Assembly: GCA_945883145.1 (NCBI GenBank)
Contig: CAMCXB010000051.1
Location: 1 to 16,879 of the forward strand
Origin: Bordetella parapertussis
GTDB lineage: Bacteria > Pseudomonadota > Gammaproteobacteria > Burkholderiales > Burkholderiaceae_D
DNA length: 16,879 bases
Direction: 5' to 3'
The position numbers were made by a program, and so were the translations under genes. The notes beneath the pieces were generated by a model. That model had not been told where the DNA came from, searched no databases, and saw nothing but the letters and a program-made list of their open reading frames with translations. Below, piece after piece: positions 6,575-13,865 of this stretch. Within the stretch, counting starts at the first letter, position 1. Every line of letters starts with the position of its first letter.

Positions 6575-7802
6575 TCCATTGCCGTCATCGGCGTCAGAAT
6601 TAAAAGAACAACTTCCTGCTTCTGCTATTTTAGGTTTATCAGTTGCCTCTTTTGGGAGTGGTATGTCTATGCGGGTTGCGGATTCTATGTTGATTAAACT
6701 CGCCGATACTTTTGCGATTAATTTAGCAATGGCTTCTTTAGTCATTACTGTGTTCGGCGTTGCTTATGGTTTCATGCAATTTATCTTTGGCCCCTTAGGG
6801 GACCGCTACGGAAAATATCTTGTCATTGGTCGCGCTTGTTTGGCTTGTGCTTGTACTGCTTTTTTATGTGCTTTAGCGCCAGACTTTTATAGTCTTTTAC
6901 TTACTCGTATGTTTGCTGGCGCAACTGCAGCAGCAATTATTCCTTTATCCATGGCATGGATAGGCGATGTAGTCCCTTATGAGCAACGTCAACCGGTATT
7001 AGCGCGTTTTTTAATTGGTCAAATACTTGGTTTATCTAGTGGCGCTTTTCTAGGTGGCTTTTGTGCTGATTATTTAAGTTGGCGGGTACCGTTTATTTTA
7101 ATTGCCACATCATTTGCCGTAATTGGCTTTGTGCTGTTGCGTATTAATAAAAAGCTGCCGGCTTCTGCTCGTGTTTTACATATCGCACAAGGTAATTACT
7201 TACCCCGTCTTATTTCTGAATTTAGTTTAGTGTTAAAAATTTCTTGGGCTAGAGTTGTACTCGTAACCGTGATGTTGGAAGGCGCCACTGTGTTTGGTGG
7301 TATGTCGTTCATTGCTTCCCATTTGCACACGCATCATGGTGTTTCACTAAGTGCGGCGGGCGCTATTGTGACTCTATTTGGATTCGGCGGCTTGCTGTTC
7401 GCTTTGCGCTCGAGAATTGCGGTCGCTTATTTTGGCGAATCTGGCTTAATCCGATTTGGTGGATTATTCATGACGCTCTCGCTGTGTTCGATTGCGTATG
7501 CCCCAGTTTGGTGGTGGTCACTACCAGCTAGTTTTTGCTTTGGTTTGGGTTTTTATATGATGCATAACACCCTACAAATCAATGCAACACAAATGGCACC
7601 CGAGCGCAGAGGAACCGCAGTAGCAGCGTTTGCTTCTAGCTTTTTCTTGGGCCAATCTGCAGGCGTTGCGATTGGTGGCGTTGTGTTTGTCCTAATAGGG
7701 AGTGATCATCTATTAGGTTTAGCAGGCTTAAGCGTTTTATTACTGAGTTCAATATTTCTAATTTTCCATCAGCGCCATAATACGCTGATGTCATTAAATT
7801 AA
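6567..7802 (+). CDS. Major facilitator superfamily transporter
   Basis: A 411-residue inner-membrane protein with about 12 hydrophobic segments. MFS motif A (GPLGDRYGK) sits at 75-83, between membrane segments 2 and 3, in the normal place. The region SRMFAGATAAAIIPL-like at about 111-126 (read as TRMFAGATAAAIIPL) and the following AWIGDVVPYEQR (130-141) fit the drug and sugar efflux branch (DHA1-like), but the substrate is not evident. The ATG at 6567 lies inside the end of the pseudouridine synthase gene and has no separate ribosome binding site, so translation is expected to be coupled. Length is normal for the superfamily. Coupling an RNA-modifying enzyme to an exporter has no obvious functional meaning. 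Confidence 0.92.
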   Translation: MINPLPSSASELKEQLPASAILGLSVASFGSGMSMRVADSMLIKLADTFAINLAMASLVITVFGVAYGFMQFIFGPLGDRYGKYLVIGRACLACACTAFLCALAPDFYSLLLTRMFAGATAAAIIPLSMAWIGDVVPYEQRQPVLARFLIGQILGLSSGAFLGGFCADYLSWRVPFILIATSFAVIGFVLLRINKKLPASARVLHIAQGNYLPRLISEFSLVLKISWARVVLVTVMLEGATVFGGMSFIASHLHTHHGVSLSAAGAIVTLFGFGGLLFALRSRIAVAYFGESGLIRFGGLFMTLSLCSIAYAPVWWWSLPASFCFGLGFYMMHNTLQINATQMAPERRGTAVAAFASSFFLGQSAGVAIGGVVFVLIGSDHLLGLAGLSVLLLSSIFLIFHQRHNTLMSLN

Positions 7803-7836
7803 GTCATTTAAACTTAACTAAACCCAAGCCGTTTGT

Positions 7837-8058
7837 TCAACGCGATGCAAAATTGCGTAATTCAGCTGCTAAATTTGGCTGTGAGCTTTCAACTTCTCTT
7901 GCCATTCTTTGTAATGAAATTGCTTGTTTTAACTTTTGGCTTTTTGCGCGACCACTTTCTTCACCCTTATTATTTATACGGGCGAACGAAGGTAATGCTG
8001 TGACCTGAGTTTGGTTAGCAATAAAAAAGCTTTGAAAGCTAGGGATAAACTTAAACAT
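7837..8058 (-). CDS. Small hypothetical protein (73 residues)
   Basis: A 73-residue frame starting at ATG 8058-8056, preceded on its strand by a very good ribosome binding site GGAGGT about 7 bases upstream, the strongest in this part of the window. This is the main reason to call it a real gene. The product has a hydrophobic-aromatic start (MFKFIPSFQSFFIA), a basic middle (residues 30-52) and a likely helical tail (LQRMAREVESSQPNLAAELR). No domain is recognised. It is divergent from the LysR gene 134 bases away. The intergenic stretch contains a direct repeat TATAAGTA at 8093-8100 and 8110-8117, which could be regulator half-sites or simply -10-like sequence. A role next to the LysR is possible but unproven. 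Confidence 0.65.
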   Translation of the reverse strand: MFKFIPSFQSFFIANQTQVTALPSFARINNKGEESGRAKSQKLKQAISLQRMAREVESSQPNLAAELRNFASR

Positions 8059-8191
8059 AGTCTTACCTCCGTGATGTAATGTTGCTATGCAGTATAAGTA
8101 CTCCCTTGATATAAGTATAATTTCGATTTGTAATAGTTATTATTTTATTTTGATATATCATTTCTAGCATCGACTTAAGCAGGATGTAAAA

Positions 8192-9133
8192 ATGAGCTTT
8201 TTAACTCTAGATTTAAATTTACTGCGTATTTTTGATGCCGTTATGACCGAGCAGAATTTGACTCGGGCTGCAAATAGGCTAGCGATGACGCAGCCGGCGG
8301 TATCGAATGCTGTAAAACGATTACGCGATGCCTTAAATGATGAGTTGCTTATCCGTACTGCACATGGTGTAAAGCCAACTGCCCGTGCGGAGTCGCTCTG
8401 GCCTGCGGTGCGACGCGCTCTTGCAGATTTAGAGGAGGCAGTAGCTCCGCAAAGTTTTGAGCTTGCCAATGCGCATGCGACTTTTAGAATGGCAATGGCT
8501 GACGCAACAGCCGCTTTATTATTACCGCATTTAGTTCGCCTAATTGAGAAAGAGGCGCCAGGTATTGATATTCGTATGGTGCCACTAACAACCCGCGAAC
8601 CAAGACCAATGTTGTTGCGTGGTGATATTGATCTTGCGATTGGCTTTTTTCCAGGGGTGGTCGCTCAACTGCAAGGTGGAACCGAAACACCGATTCGACA
8701 TGAGCGTTTATATAGCGGTCAATATGTTTGTGTAATGAGAAATGATCATCCTCTTGTCAATGAACCTTTGACTTTAGATGCGTATTGTTCTGCCAATCAT
8801 TTACTCGTTAGTTTTTCTGGTCGCGCCCGCGGTTTAGTAGATGATGCATTAACAAGCATAGGTCGTAATCGTAGAATTTTATTAACGGTTAATCAATTTT
8901 TCACAGCAGGTAAAGTTGTCGCTGCATCAAATCTATTTATGGTCTTACCCCGTCATTTAATTGCAGCTACAGGAATGAGTGAAATGTTAATAGCGAAAGA
9001 ACTACCTTTTCCTATGCCTGAAGTTCACATTGATATGTTGTGGCACGAAAGAGATGCACGTAGCCCAGGTCATCGTTGGTTACGTGGTCAATTAGTCAGT
9101 GCTGATTCCCTAGGGTCTACGTTGAAAAATTAA
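8192..9133 (+). CDS. LysR-family regulator (NahR/NodD-like branch)
   Basis: A 313-residue LysR-type regulator. The N-terminal helix-turn-helix (residues about 7-66) reads LDLNLLRIFDAVMTEQNLT, then AMTQPAVSNAVKRLR, the wording of the NahR/NodD/LinR branch that senses aromatic or organic acids. The effector domain follows (RGDIDLAIGFFPG near 150). An AGGAT about 7 bases before the ATG gives a fair ribosome binding site. The next genes downstream on the same strand, after the AT-rich gap, are mmsA and a GMC dehydrogenase. In Pseudomonas, 3-hydroxypropionate degradation genes of this kind are controlled by a nearby LysR protein, so control of mmsA is my inference. It could instead act on the divergent small gene. 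Confidence 0.92.
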   Translation: MSFLTLDLNLLRIFDAVMTEQNLTRAANRLAMTQPAVSNAVKRLRDALNDELLIRTAHGVKPTARAESLWPAVRRALADLEEAVAPQSFELANAHATFRMAMADATAALLLPHLVRLIEKEAPGIDIRMVPLTTREPRPMLLRGDIDLAIGFFPGVVAQLQGGTETPIRHERLYSGQYVCVMRNDHPLVNEPLTLDAYCSANHLLVSFSGRARGLVDDALTSIGRNRRILLTVNQFFTAGKVVAASNLFMVLPRHLIAATGMSEMLIAKELPFPMPEVHIDMLWHERDARSPGHRWLRGQLVSADSLGSTLKN

Positions 9134-9298
9134 AATCGTTTTGTGTTTTAGTTTTTTTGATGCGCTTAGTTTGACACATAATTTTTCTTTCTTGTTTTTT
9201 TATTTTTGTATTTTAGATTCGGTGTTTTTATTCTTTTAGTCTTTATTTAGTTCTTTATATATTTAAAAATAGTAATAATAGATAAGGAATGACATTTT

Positions 9299-9307
9299 TG
9301 TGGATAA
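9299..9307 (-). promoter_or_regulatory. DnaA box, perfect
   Basis: TGTGGATAA on the plus strand, the exact complement of the consensus TTATCCACA. It is the box nearest the T-rich block. Confidence 0.75.
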
Positions 9308-9385
9308 CTAGGTTTTCTTCTATCAGATCAAGTGTTTAAGAAAAAGATAAAGTTTGAAAAAACGAGGTATGTTGTTCTTATAGTT

Positions 9386-9394
9386 TCTGGATAA
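9386..9394 (-). promoter_or_regulatory. DnaA box, one mismatch
   Basis: TCTGGATAA on the plus strand, i.e. TTATCCAGA, differing from the consensus at one position. Same direction as the box at 9299. Confidence 0.6.
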
Positions 9395-9421
9395 GATTTT
9401 AACCAATCAACATAATTGAGT

Positions 9422-9430
9422 TTATCCACT
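9422..9430 (+). promoter_or_regulatory. DnaA box, one mismatch
   Basis: TTATCCACT, differing from the consensus only in the last base. Same direction as the perfect box 34 bases to the right. Confidence 0.65.
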
Positions 9431-9455
9431 TTTCTTCCCTAAGTTATCCTTTAAC

Positions 9456-9464
9456 TTATCCACA
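9456..9464 (+). promoter_or_regulatory. DnaA box, perfect
   Basis: TTATCCACA, exact consensus. A weaker TTATCCTTT lies 12 bases to its left (9444-9452), so three TTATCC cores follow one another here. Confidence 0.75.
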
Positions 9465-9629
9465 GATTATAGGTATAAAATTTTTTGAAAATAAACTGAT
9501 ATCTGTGTTGATTTCTTAAAATCAGTTTTTTATTTAATCCTTGATAATAATTCATTGGATTTATTCATCTTGCTGCTTTAACCTCTAAAAATTGTTTTTG
9601 TTGCGACTGTTTATATAAAAGGTATTTCT

Positions 9630-11150
9630 ATGACCAAGCCAGATATAACCCAAATACCTCACTACATTAATGGTAAAAAAATTGCTACTGCCGATGCGAA
9701 ATCGCAAGCTGTTTTTAATCCTGCCACCGGTGAAGTTTGTGCTCAGGTTGTTTTAGCAAATAAAGATGAAGTCCATGCTGCAGTTGCTGCTGCTAGTGCT
9801 GCTGCTCCTGCATGGGCAGAGACTGCCCCATTAAAGCGGGCGAGAATTCTTTCTAAATTTAAAGAATTAATAGAAAAAAATCATGATGCCTTAGCAGCTG
9901 CTATTACGCGTGAACATGGCAAGGTATTTTCTGATGCTAAAGGTGAGGTAATACGTGGTTTAGAAATTGTGGAATTTGCTTGTGGTATACCGCAATTATT
10001 AAAGACGCAATTCACTGACAACATAGGTGGTGGTATAGACAACTGGCAGTTGCGTCAGCCTTTAGGAGTGACAGCTGGAATCACACCATTTAATTTTCCT
10101 GTCATGGTTCCTTTATGGATGGCGCCCATGGCAATTGCATGTGGTAATACATTTATATTAAAACCTTCTGAGCGTGACCCTACACCATCTTTAATGATGG
10201 CTGATTTATTACATGAAGCTGGTTTGCCAGACGGTGTTTTTAATGTTTTACAAGGCGATAAATTAGCAGTTGATACGTTGTTACAGCATCCCGATGTGAA
10301 AGCGATTTCCTTTGTTGGGTCTACACCGATTGCAGAATACATTTATACAGAAGGTGCTAAACGTAAGGGTTCATATCCATTGCGAGTTCAAGCTTTGGGC
10401 GGTGCAAAAAATCATTTAGTGGTTATGCCTGATGCAGATCTTGATCAAGCAGTCGATGCTTTAATAGGTGCTGCTTATGGTTCTGCGGGTGAGCGTTGTA
10501 TGGCTATATCGGTGGCTGTTGCTGTAGGTTCTGTTGCCGATAAATTAGTTGATGCTTTAATTCCTAGAGTCCATGCTTTGAAAGTAAAAAATGGTATGGA
10601 GTTGGATGCAGAGATGGGCCCTGTTGTCACCTCTGCTCACAAAGAAAAAATTATTTCTTACATCACTCAAGGTGTACAAGCAGGCGCTAGTTTATTAGTA
10701 GATGGTCGTAACAAAGTAGTAGAAGGTCATGAGCAAGGATTTTTCTTAGGTGGTTCTTTATTTGATCATGTCACACCTGAGATGACGATTTATCAAGATG
10801 AGATTTTTGGCCCCGTATTGTGTGTTGTGCGTGTACCAGACATGGCCGCTGCGATTAATTTAATTAATGCGCATGAGTACGGTAATGGTGTTGCTCTGTT
10901 TACTTCTGATGGCAATACTGCTCGTGAGTTTTCTCGTCGTATACAAGTCGGTATGGTGGGTGTGAATGTTCCTATTCCTGTGCCTATGGCTTGGCATTCC
11001 TTTGGTGGTTGGAAGCGATCACTGTTTGGTGATACGCATATTTATGGCGAAGAGGGCATACGTTTTTACACTCGCTATAAATCCATCATGCAGCGCTGGC
11101 CTGAGTCTATTAGCAAAGGTGCAGAATTCACTATGCCAGTTGCTAAATAA
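9630..11150 (+). CDS. mmsA: CoA-acylating methylmalonate-semialdehyde dehydrogenase
   Basis: A 506-residue aldehyde dehydrogenase of the MmsA type, which oxidises malonate or methylmalonate semialdehyde with NAD and CoA to acetyl- or propionyl-CoA plus CO2. Family landmarks are visible: ITPFNFPVMVP (151-161), LKPSERDP (177-184), the cofactor motif FVGSTPIA (228-235), GGAKNHLVVMPDADLDQA (257-274) and the catalytic cysteine C290 in SAGERCMAIS. The GGAKNH motif, in place of the ELGGK of ordinary aldehyde dehydrogenases, marks the CoA-dependent branch. AAGG stands about 7 bases before the ATG. The GMC dehydrogenase gene starts 20 bases downstream, so they form one operon. That pairing suggests 3-hydroxypropionate oxidation; valine or inositol breakdown is the alternative, but no other genes of those pathways are nearby. 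Confidence 0.93.
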   Translation: MTKPDITQIPHYINGKKIATADAKSQAVFNPATGEVCAQVVLANKDEVHAAVAAASAAAPAWAETAPLKRARILSKFKELIEKNHDALAAAITREHGKVFSDAKGEVIRGLEIVEFACGIPQLLKTQFTDNIGGGIDNWQLRQPLGVTAGITPFNFPVMVPLWMAPMAIACGNTFILKPSERDPTPSLMMADLLHEAGLPDGVFNVLQGDKLAVDTLLQHPDVKAISFVGSTPIAEYIYTEGAKRKGSYPLRVQALGGAKNHLVVMPDADLDQAVDALIGAAYGSAGERCMAISVAVAVGSVADKLVDALIPRVHALKVKNGMELDAEMGPVVTSAHKEKIISYITQGVQAGASLLVDGRNKVVEGHEQGFFLGGSLFDHVTPEMTIYQDEIFGPVLCVVRVPDMAAAINLINAHEYGNGVALFTSDGNTAREFSRRIQVGMVGVNVPIPVPMAWHSFGGWKRSLFGDTHIYGEEGIRFYTRYKSIMQRWPESISKGAEFTMPVAK

Positions 11151-11170
11151 ATTTGCCTTCAGGAGCAGTT

Positions 11171-12808
11171 ATGCAATCAGCAGGCAAATATGATTACATC
11201 ATTATTGGCGCAGGTTCAGCGGGTTGCGTGCTCGCCAATCGTTTAAGTCAAGATCAAGGTGCTTCCGTATTGTTGTTGGAAGCCGGTGGTAAAGATGATT
11301 ATTTGTGGATACACATACCGGTTGGCTATCTTTACTGTATCAACAATCCTCGTACGGACTGGTTATATCGTACTGAACCAGACCCTGGTCTGAATGGTCG
11401 TAGTTTAATTTACCCGCGCGGTAAAGTCTTAGGTGGTTCTTCCTCTATCAACGGCATGATTTATATGCGCGGACAAGCCCGTGATTATGATGAGTGGGCA
11501 CGCTTGTCTGGTGATGAAAGTTGGAGCTGGAATAGTGTTTTGCCTTTGTTTAAGCAATCCGAAGATCATCATGCAGGAGCCAGTGTTTTTCATGGAGCCG
11601 GCGGTGAGTGGCGTGTTGAGAAACAAAGACTGCGCTGGGATATCTTAGATGCGTTTCGTCGCGCCGCAGAACAAACCGGCATTCCCATGACAGATGACTT
11701 CAACCTCGGGGATAACGAAGGTTGTGGTTATTTTGAAGTGAATCAGAAAAAAGGCATACGCTGGAATACTGCCAAAGCTTTTTTACGCTCTGCATCGAAT
11801 CGACGCGGCAGTTTAGAAATTATGACTGGCTGTCGTGTGCAGCGTTTAGCTATTGTAAAAACAGATAACGGTTTGCATTGCCGCGGCGTTGAGTTTACTG
11901 GTGGTGGACAACAGTGGTTTGCTGAGTCTGCACATGAAACTATAATGACAGCGGGTGCAATCGGCTCACCACAAATTTTGCAACTGTCTGGTGTGGGTCC
12001 TGCGGATTTACTTCAACAGCACGGCATACCTGTTGTGTTGGATGTGCCTGGAGTGGGTGAGAATTTGCAAGATCATTTGCAATTACGGATGGGTTTTAAG
12101 GTGCAAGGTGCTAAAACCTTAAATACCATGGCCAATAGCATATTTGGCAAAATGCGTATAGGTTTGGAATACGCCTTAAATCGTAGTGGTCCTATGTCCA
12201 TGGCGCCGTCACAATTAGGCGCATTTACGCGTTCTGATCCAAATCAGGCGTCAGCAAATTTGCAGTATCACGTTCAGCCTCTGTCATTGAATAAGTTTGG
12301 CGAACCTTTACACGACTTTCCCGCCTTTACCGCCAGTGTTTGTAATTTACGCCCAACCTCGCGTGGTCATGTGCGGATTGCCTCGGGCGATCCGATGGCG
12401 GCTCCAAAAATTACCCCAAATTATTTAAGCACCCCAGAAGATAGAAAAGTAGCGGCAGACTCATTGGCGCTCACACGCCGTATTGTTGCAGCTCCCGCCT
12501 TGAGCGCGCATATGCCGGAAGAGTTCATGCCCGGGATAAATTTCCAAACTGAAGAAGAGCGGATTCGTGCTGCGGGTGAGATTGGTACCACTATTTTTCA
12601 TCCGGTCGGCACTTGCAAAATGGGCAAGTTGGACGATGCCAAGGCTGTCGTTGATCACCAAATGCGTGTGGTTGGCGTTCAAGGATTGCGCGTTGTTGAC
12701 GCCTCTATCATGCCAACCATAACTTCTGGCAATCCAAATTCCCCGATTATTATGCTGGCTGAGAAGGCTGCTTTGTGGATAAAAGCCGGAAAGTCAGCTT
12801 GTAGGTAG
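11171..12808 (+). CDS. GMC-family FAD-dependent alcohol dehydrogenase (possible 3-hydroxypropionate dehydrogenase)
   Basis: A 545-residue flavoprotein of the glucose-methanol-choline family. The FAD-binding start is YDYIIIGAGSAG (7-18). GMC signature 1 is PRGKVLGGSSSINGM (82-96) and signature 2 is AGAIGSPQILQLSGVGP (261-277). The active-site pair is H477 (HPVGTCKMG) and N521 (SGNPNSP), 44 residues apart as in choline oxidase. An AGGAG at 11161-11165, 5 bases ahead, fixes the start at ATG 11171 rather than an upstream TTG at 11153. General annotation would be choline dehydrogenase, but the partner gene is mmsA, not a betaine aldehyde dehydrogenase. In Pseudomonas denitrificans a GMC enzyme (HpdH) oxidises 3-hydroxypropionate to malonate semialdehyde, the substrate of MmsA, so I favour that role as inference. 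Confidence 0.9.
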   Translation: MQSAGKYDYIIIGAGSAGCVLANRLSQDQGASVLLLEAGGKDDYLWIHIPVGYLYCINNPRTDWLYRTEPDPGLNGRSLIYPRGKVLGGSSSINGMIYMRGQARDYDEWARLSGDESWSWNSVLPLFKQSEDHHAGASVFHGAGGEWRVEKQRLRWDILDAFRRAAEQTGIPMTDDFNLGDNEGCGYFEVNQKKGIRWNTAKAFLRSASNRRGSLEIMTGCRVQRLAIVKTDNGLHCRGVEFTGGGQQWFAESAHETIMTAGAIGSPQILQLSGVGPADLLQQHGIPVVLDVPGVGENLQDHLQLRMGFKVQGAKTLNTMANSIFGKMRIGLEYALNRSGPMSMAPSQLGAFTRSDPNQASANLQYHVQPLSLNKFGEPLHDFPAFTASVCNLRPTSRGHVRIASGDPMAAPKITPNYLSTPEDRKVAADSLALTRRIVAAPALSAHMPEEFMPGINFQTEEERIRAAGEIGTTIFHPVGTCKMGKLDDAKAVVDHQMRVVGVQGLRVVDASIMPTITSGNPNSPIIMLAEKAALWIKAGKSACR

Positions 12809-12910
12809 CACTTTCACTGAAATTAAAGCCAATTAAATAAAGGCTTTCGCCGACAGTGTTTACTCACACACACATTTTGTTTTAAAAATAGCAAGCATAC
12901 GGCGGTCTTT

Positions 12911-13684
12911 ATGGATGGCTTACCTATCGATTTGATCGCGCTTTGCTTGGCTGCTTTTTTAGCTGGCTTAATGGATGCCGTGGTCGGTGGTGGTGGCTTA
13001 ATTCAGGTGCCGGCTTTGTTCGTCAGCCTCCCGCAAGTTGTGCCCGCAAGTCTGTTTGGTACGAATAAATTGTCCGGTGTTTTTGGCACCTCTGCGGCCG
13101 CACTAGGCTATGCCAAAAAAATCCGCCTGCCTTGGCGGGTTGTCTTGCCTGCAGTTTTTGGCGCACTAATTTTTTCCTTTCTGGGTGCGAGGTTGGTTTC
13201 TAGTCTTCCTATCGATGCCGTTAGGAAAAGCCTGCCATTCATACTTATTACAATTTTGGTTTATGTCTATAAACAGCAAGAATTTGGATTTCATACACAG
13301 CAGCGCTTTCAGGGCAGGGTGGAAATCTTACTAGCAGGATTAACTGGCGCAGTAATTGGTTTTTACGATGGATTGATAGGCCCTGGTACGGGTAGTTTCC
13401 TAGTTTTCATATTTATTCGACTGTTTGGCTTTGATTTCTTAAGCGCTTCTGCAGTTTCCAAAGTGGTGAATCTGGCTTGCAATCTATCGGCGCTAGCTTG
13501 GTTTGGATATGCCGGCCATATTCTGTGGAAAGTGGGCTTCATCATGGCGCTATTTAATATAGTGGGCGCTAGGTTGGGAGTGCAGCTTGCGCTTAAATAT
13601 GGAAGTCCTTTTGTCCGGCGAATTTTTCTCCTGATTGTTGGCATGTTGATCGTGCTTACCGCCAAACAAGCTTTTTTGGGTTAG
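12911..13684 (+). CDS. TauE/SafE-family membrane permease
   Basis: A 257-residue inner-membrane protein of the TauE/SafE family (sulfite, sulfoacetate or other small organic anion transport). Two related halves are visible: GLMDAVVGGGGLIQVPAL (19-36) matches GFYDGLIGPGTGSFLVF (150-166), and SLFGTNKLSGVFGT (47-60) matches SASAVSKVVNLACN (178-191). About eight hydrophobic segments are expected. No Shine-Dalgarno site precedes the ATG. It lies 102 bases after the GMC gene on the same strand and may be the last gene of that operon, moving the substrate or a product, or it may be independent. The substrate is unknown. Confidence 0.9.
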   Translation: MDGLPIDLIALCLAAFLAGLMDAVVGGGGLIQVPALFVSLPQVVPASLFGTNKLSGVFGTSAAALGYAKKIRLPWRVVLPAVFGALIFSFLGARLVSSLPIDAVRKSLPFILITILVYVYKQQEFGFHTQQRFQGRVEILLAGLTGAVIGFYDGLIGPGTGSFLVFIFIRLFGFDFLSASAVSKVVNLACNLSALAWFGYAGHILWKVGFIMALFNIVGARLGVQLALKYGSPFVRRIFLLIVGMLIVLTAKQAFLG

Positions 13685-13700
13685 GCGGTCAAAAGTGGAA

Positions 13701-13716
13701 TGTTCCACGTGAAACC
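13701..13716. promoter_or_regulatory. parS: parS site 1 (ParB-binding)
   Basis: TGTTCCACGTGAAACC matches the broadly conserved parS consensus TGTTNCACGTGAAACA at all but the last base. It lies 150 bases upstream of mnmG and about 2.9 kb upstream of parA, where ParABS centromere sites are usual. Confidence 0.9.
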
Positions 13717-13735
13717 ACGGCCAGAAGTCGTTTTA

Positions 13736-13751
13736 CGTTCCACGTGAAACA
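13736..13751. promoter_or_regulatory. parS: parS site 2 (ParB-binding)
   Basis: CGTTCCACGTGAAACA matches the parS consensus at all but the first base and shares a 14-base core GTTCCACGTGAAAC with site 1. The two sites are 35 bases apart start to start, in the same orientation. Confidence 0.9.
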
Positions 13752-13825
13752 ATGCTCTGCCAAACAAGGGTGGGGCAATATAGAAATTTGGGATAAAACA
13801 GCGTCTCATTAAGAATAAAAGACCG

Positions 13826-13831
13826 TATAAT
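13826..13831 (+). promoter_or_regulatory. Possible -10 element of the mnmG promoter
   Basis: A perfect TATAAT 35 bases before the mnmG start. No good -35 is found at 16-18 bases spacing, so either another factor helps or this is coincidence. Confidence 0.4.
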
Positions 13832-13865
13832 TCGCCCTCTGCCGAAAGTCAGCCCGAGGTGCACC

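Larger units (their letters stand above)
9134..9629. other. oriC: Probable chromosomal replication origin (oriC)
   Basis: A 496-base gene-free stretch, much richer in A+T than its surroundings (for example 11 G+C in the 60 bases 9181-9240). Within 166 bases it carries two perfect DnaA boxes (9299-9307 and 9456-9464), two boxes with one mismatch (9386-9394 and 9422-9430) and a weak TTATCC core at 9444. The left two point one way and the right group the other. The T-rich block 9136-9290 is a good unwinding-element candidate and ends with TAGTAATAATAG (9270-9281), which resembles a DnaA-trio. A near IHF-like match is at 9326-9338. Only one GATC is present, unlike the Dam-rich E. coli origin. mnmG, rsmG, parA and parS are 4-7 kb away, as expected near an origin. 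The mmsA promoter must also lie here. Confidence 0.72.

Noticed and set aside
9326..9338. IHF binding site in the candidate oriC
   Set aside because: GATCAAGTGTTTA misses the first consensus base and such matches are frequent in AT-rich DNA; noted in the origin entry but not called separately.
12825..12847. Hairpin AAAGCC/GGCTTT after the GMC gene as a terminator
   Set aside because: The 6-bp stem has a long 11-base AT-rich loop and no T-run beyond the stem, so it is too weak to call.
13363..13665. Minus-strand frame of 100 codons opposite the TauE gene
   Set aside because: It is a shadow of a well-supported membrane protein gene and has no ribosome binding site or recognisable product.
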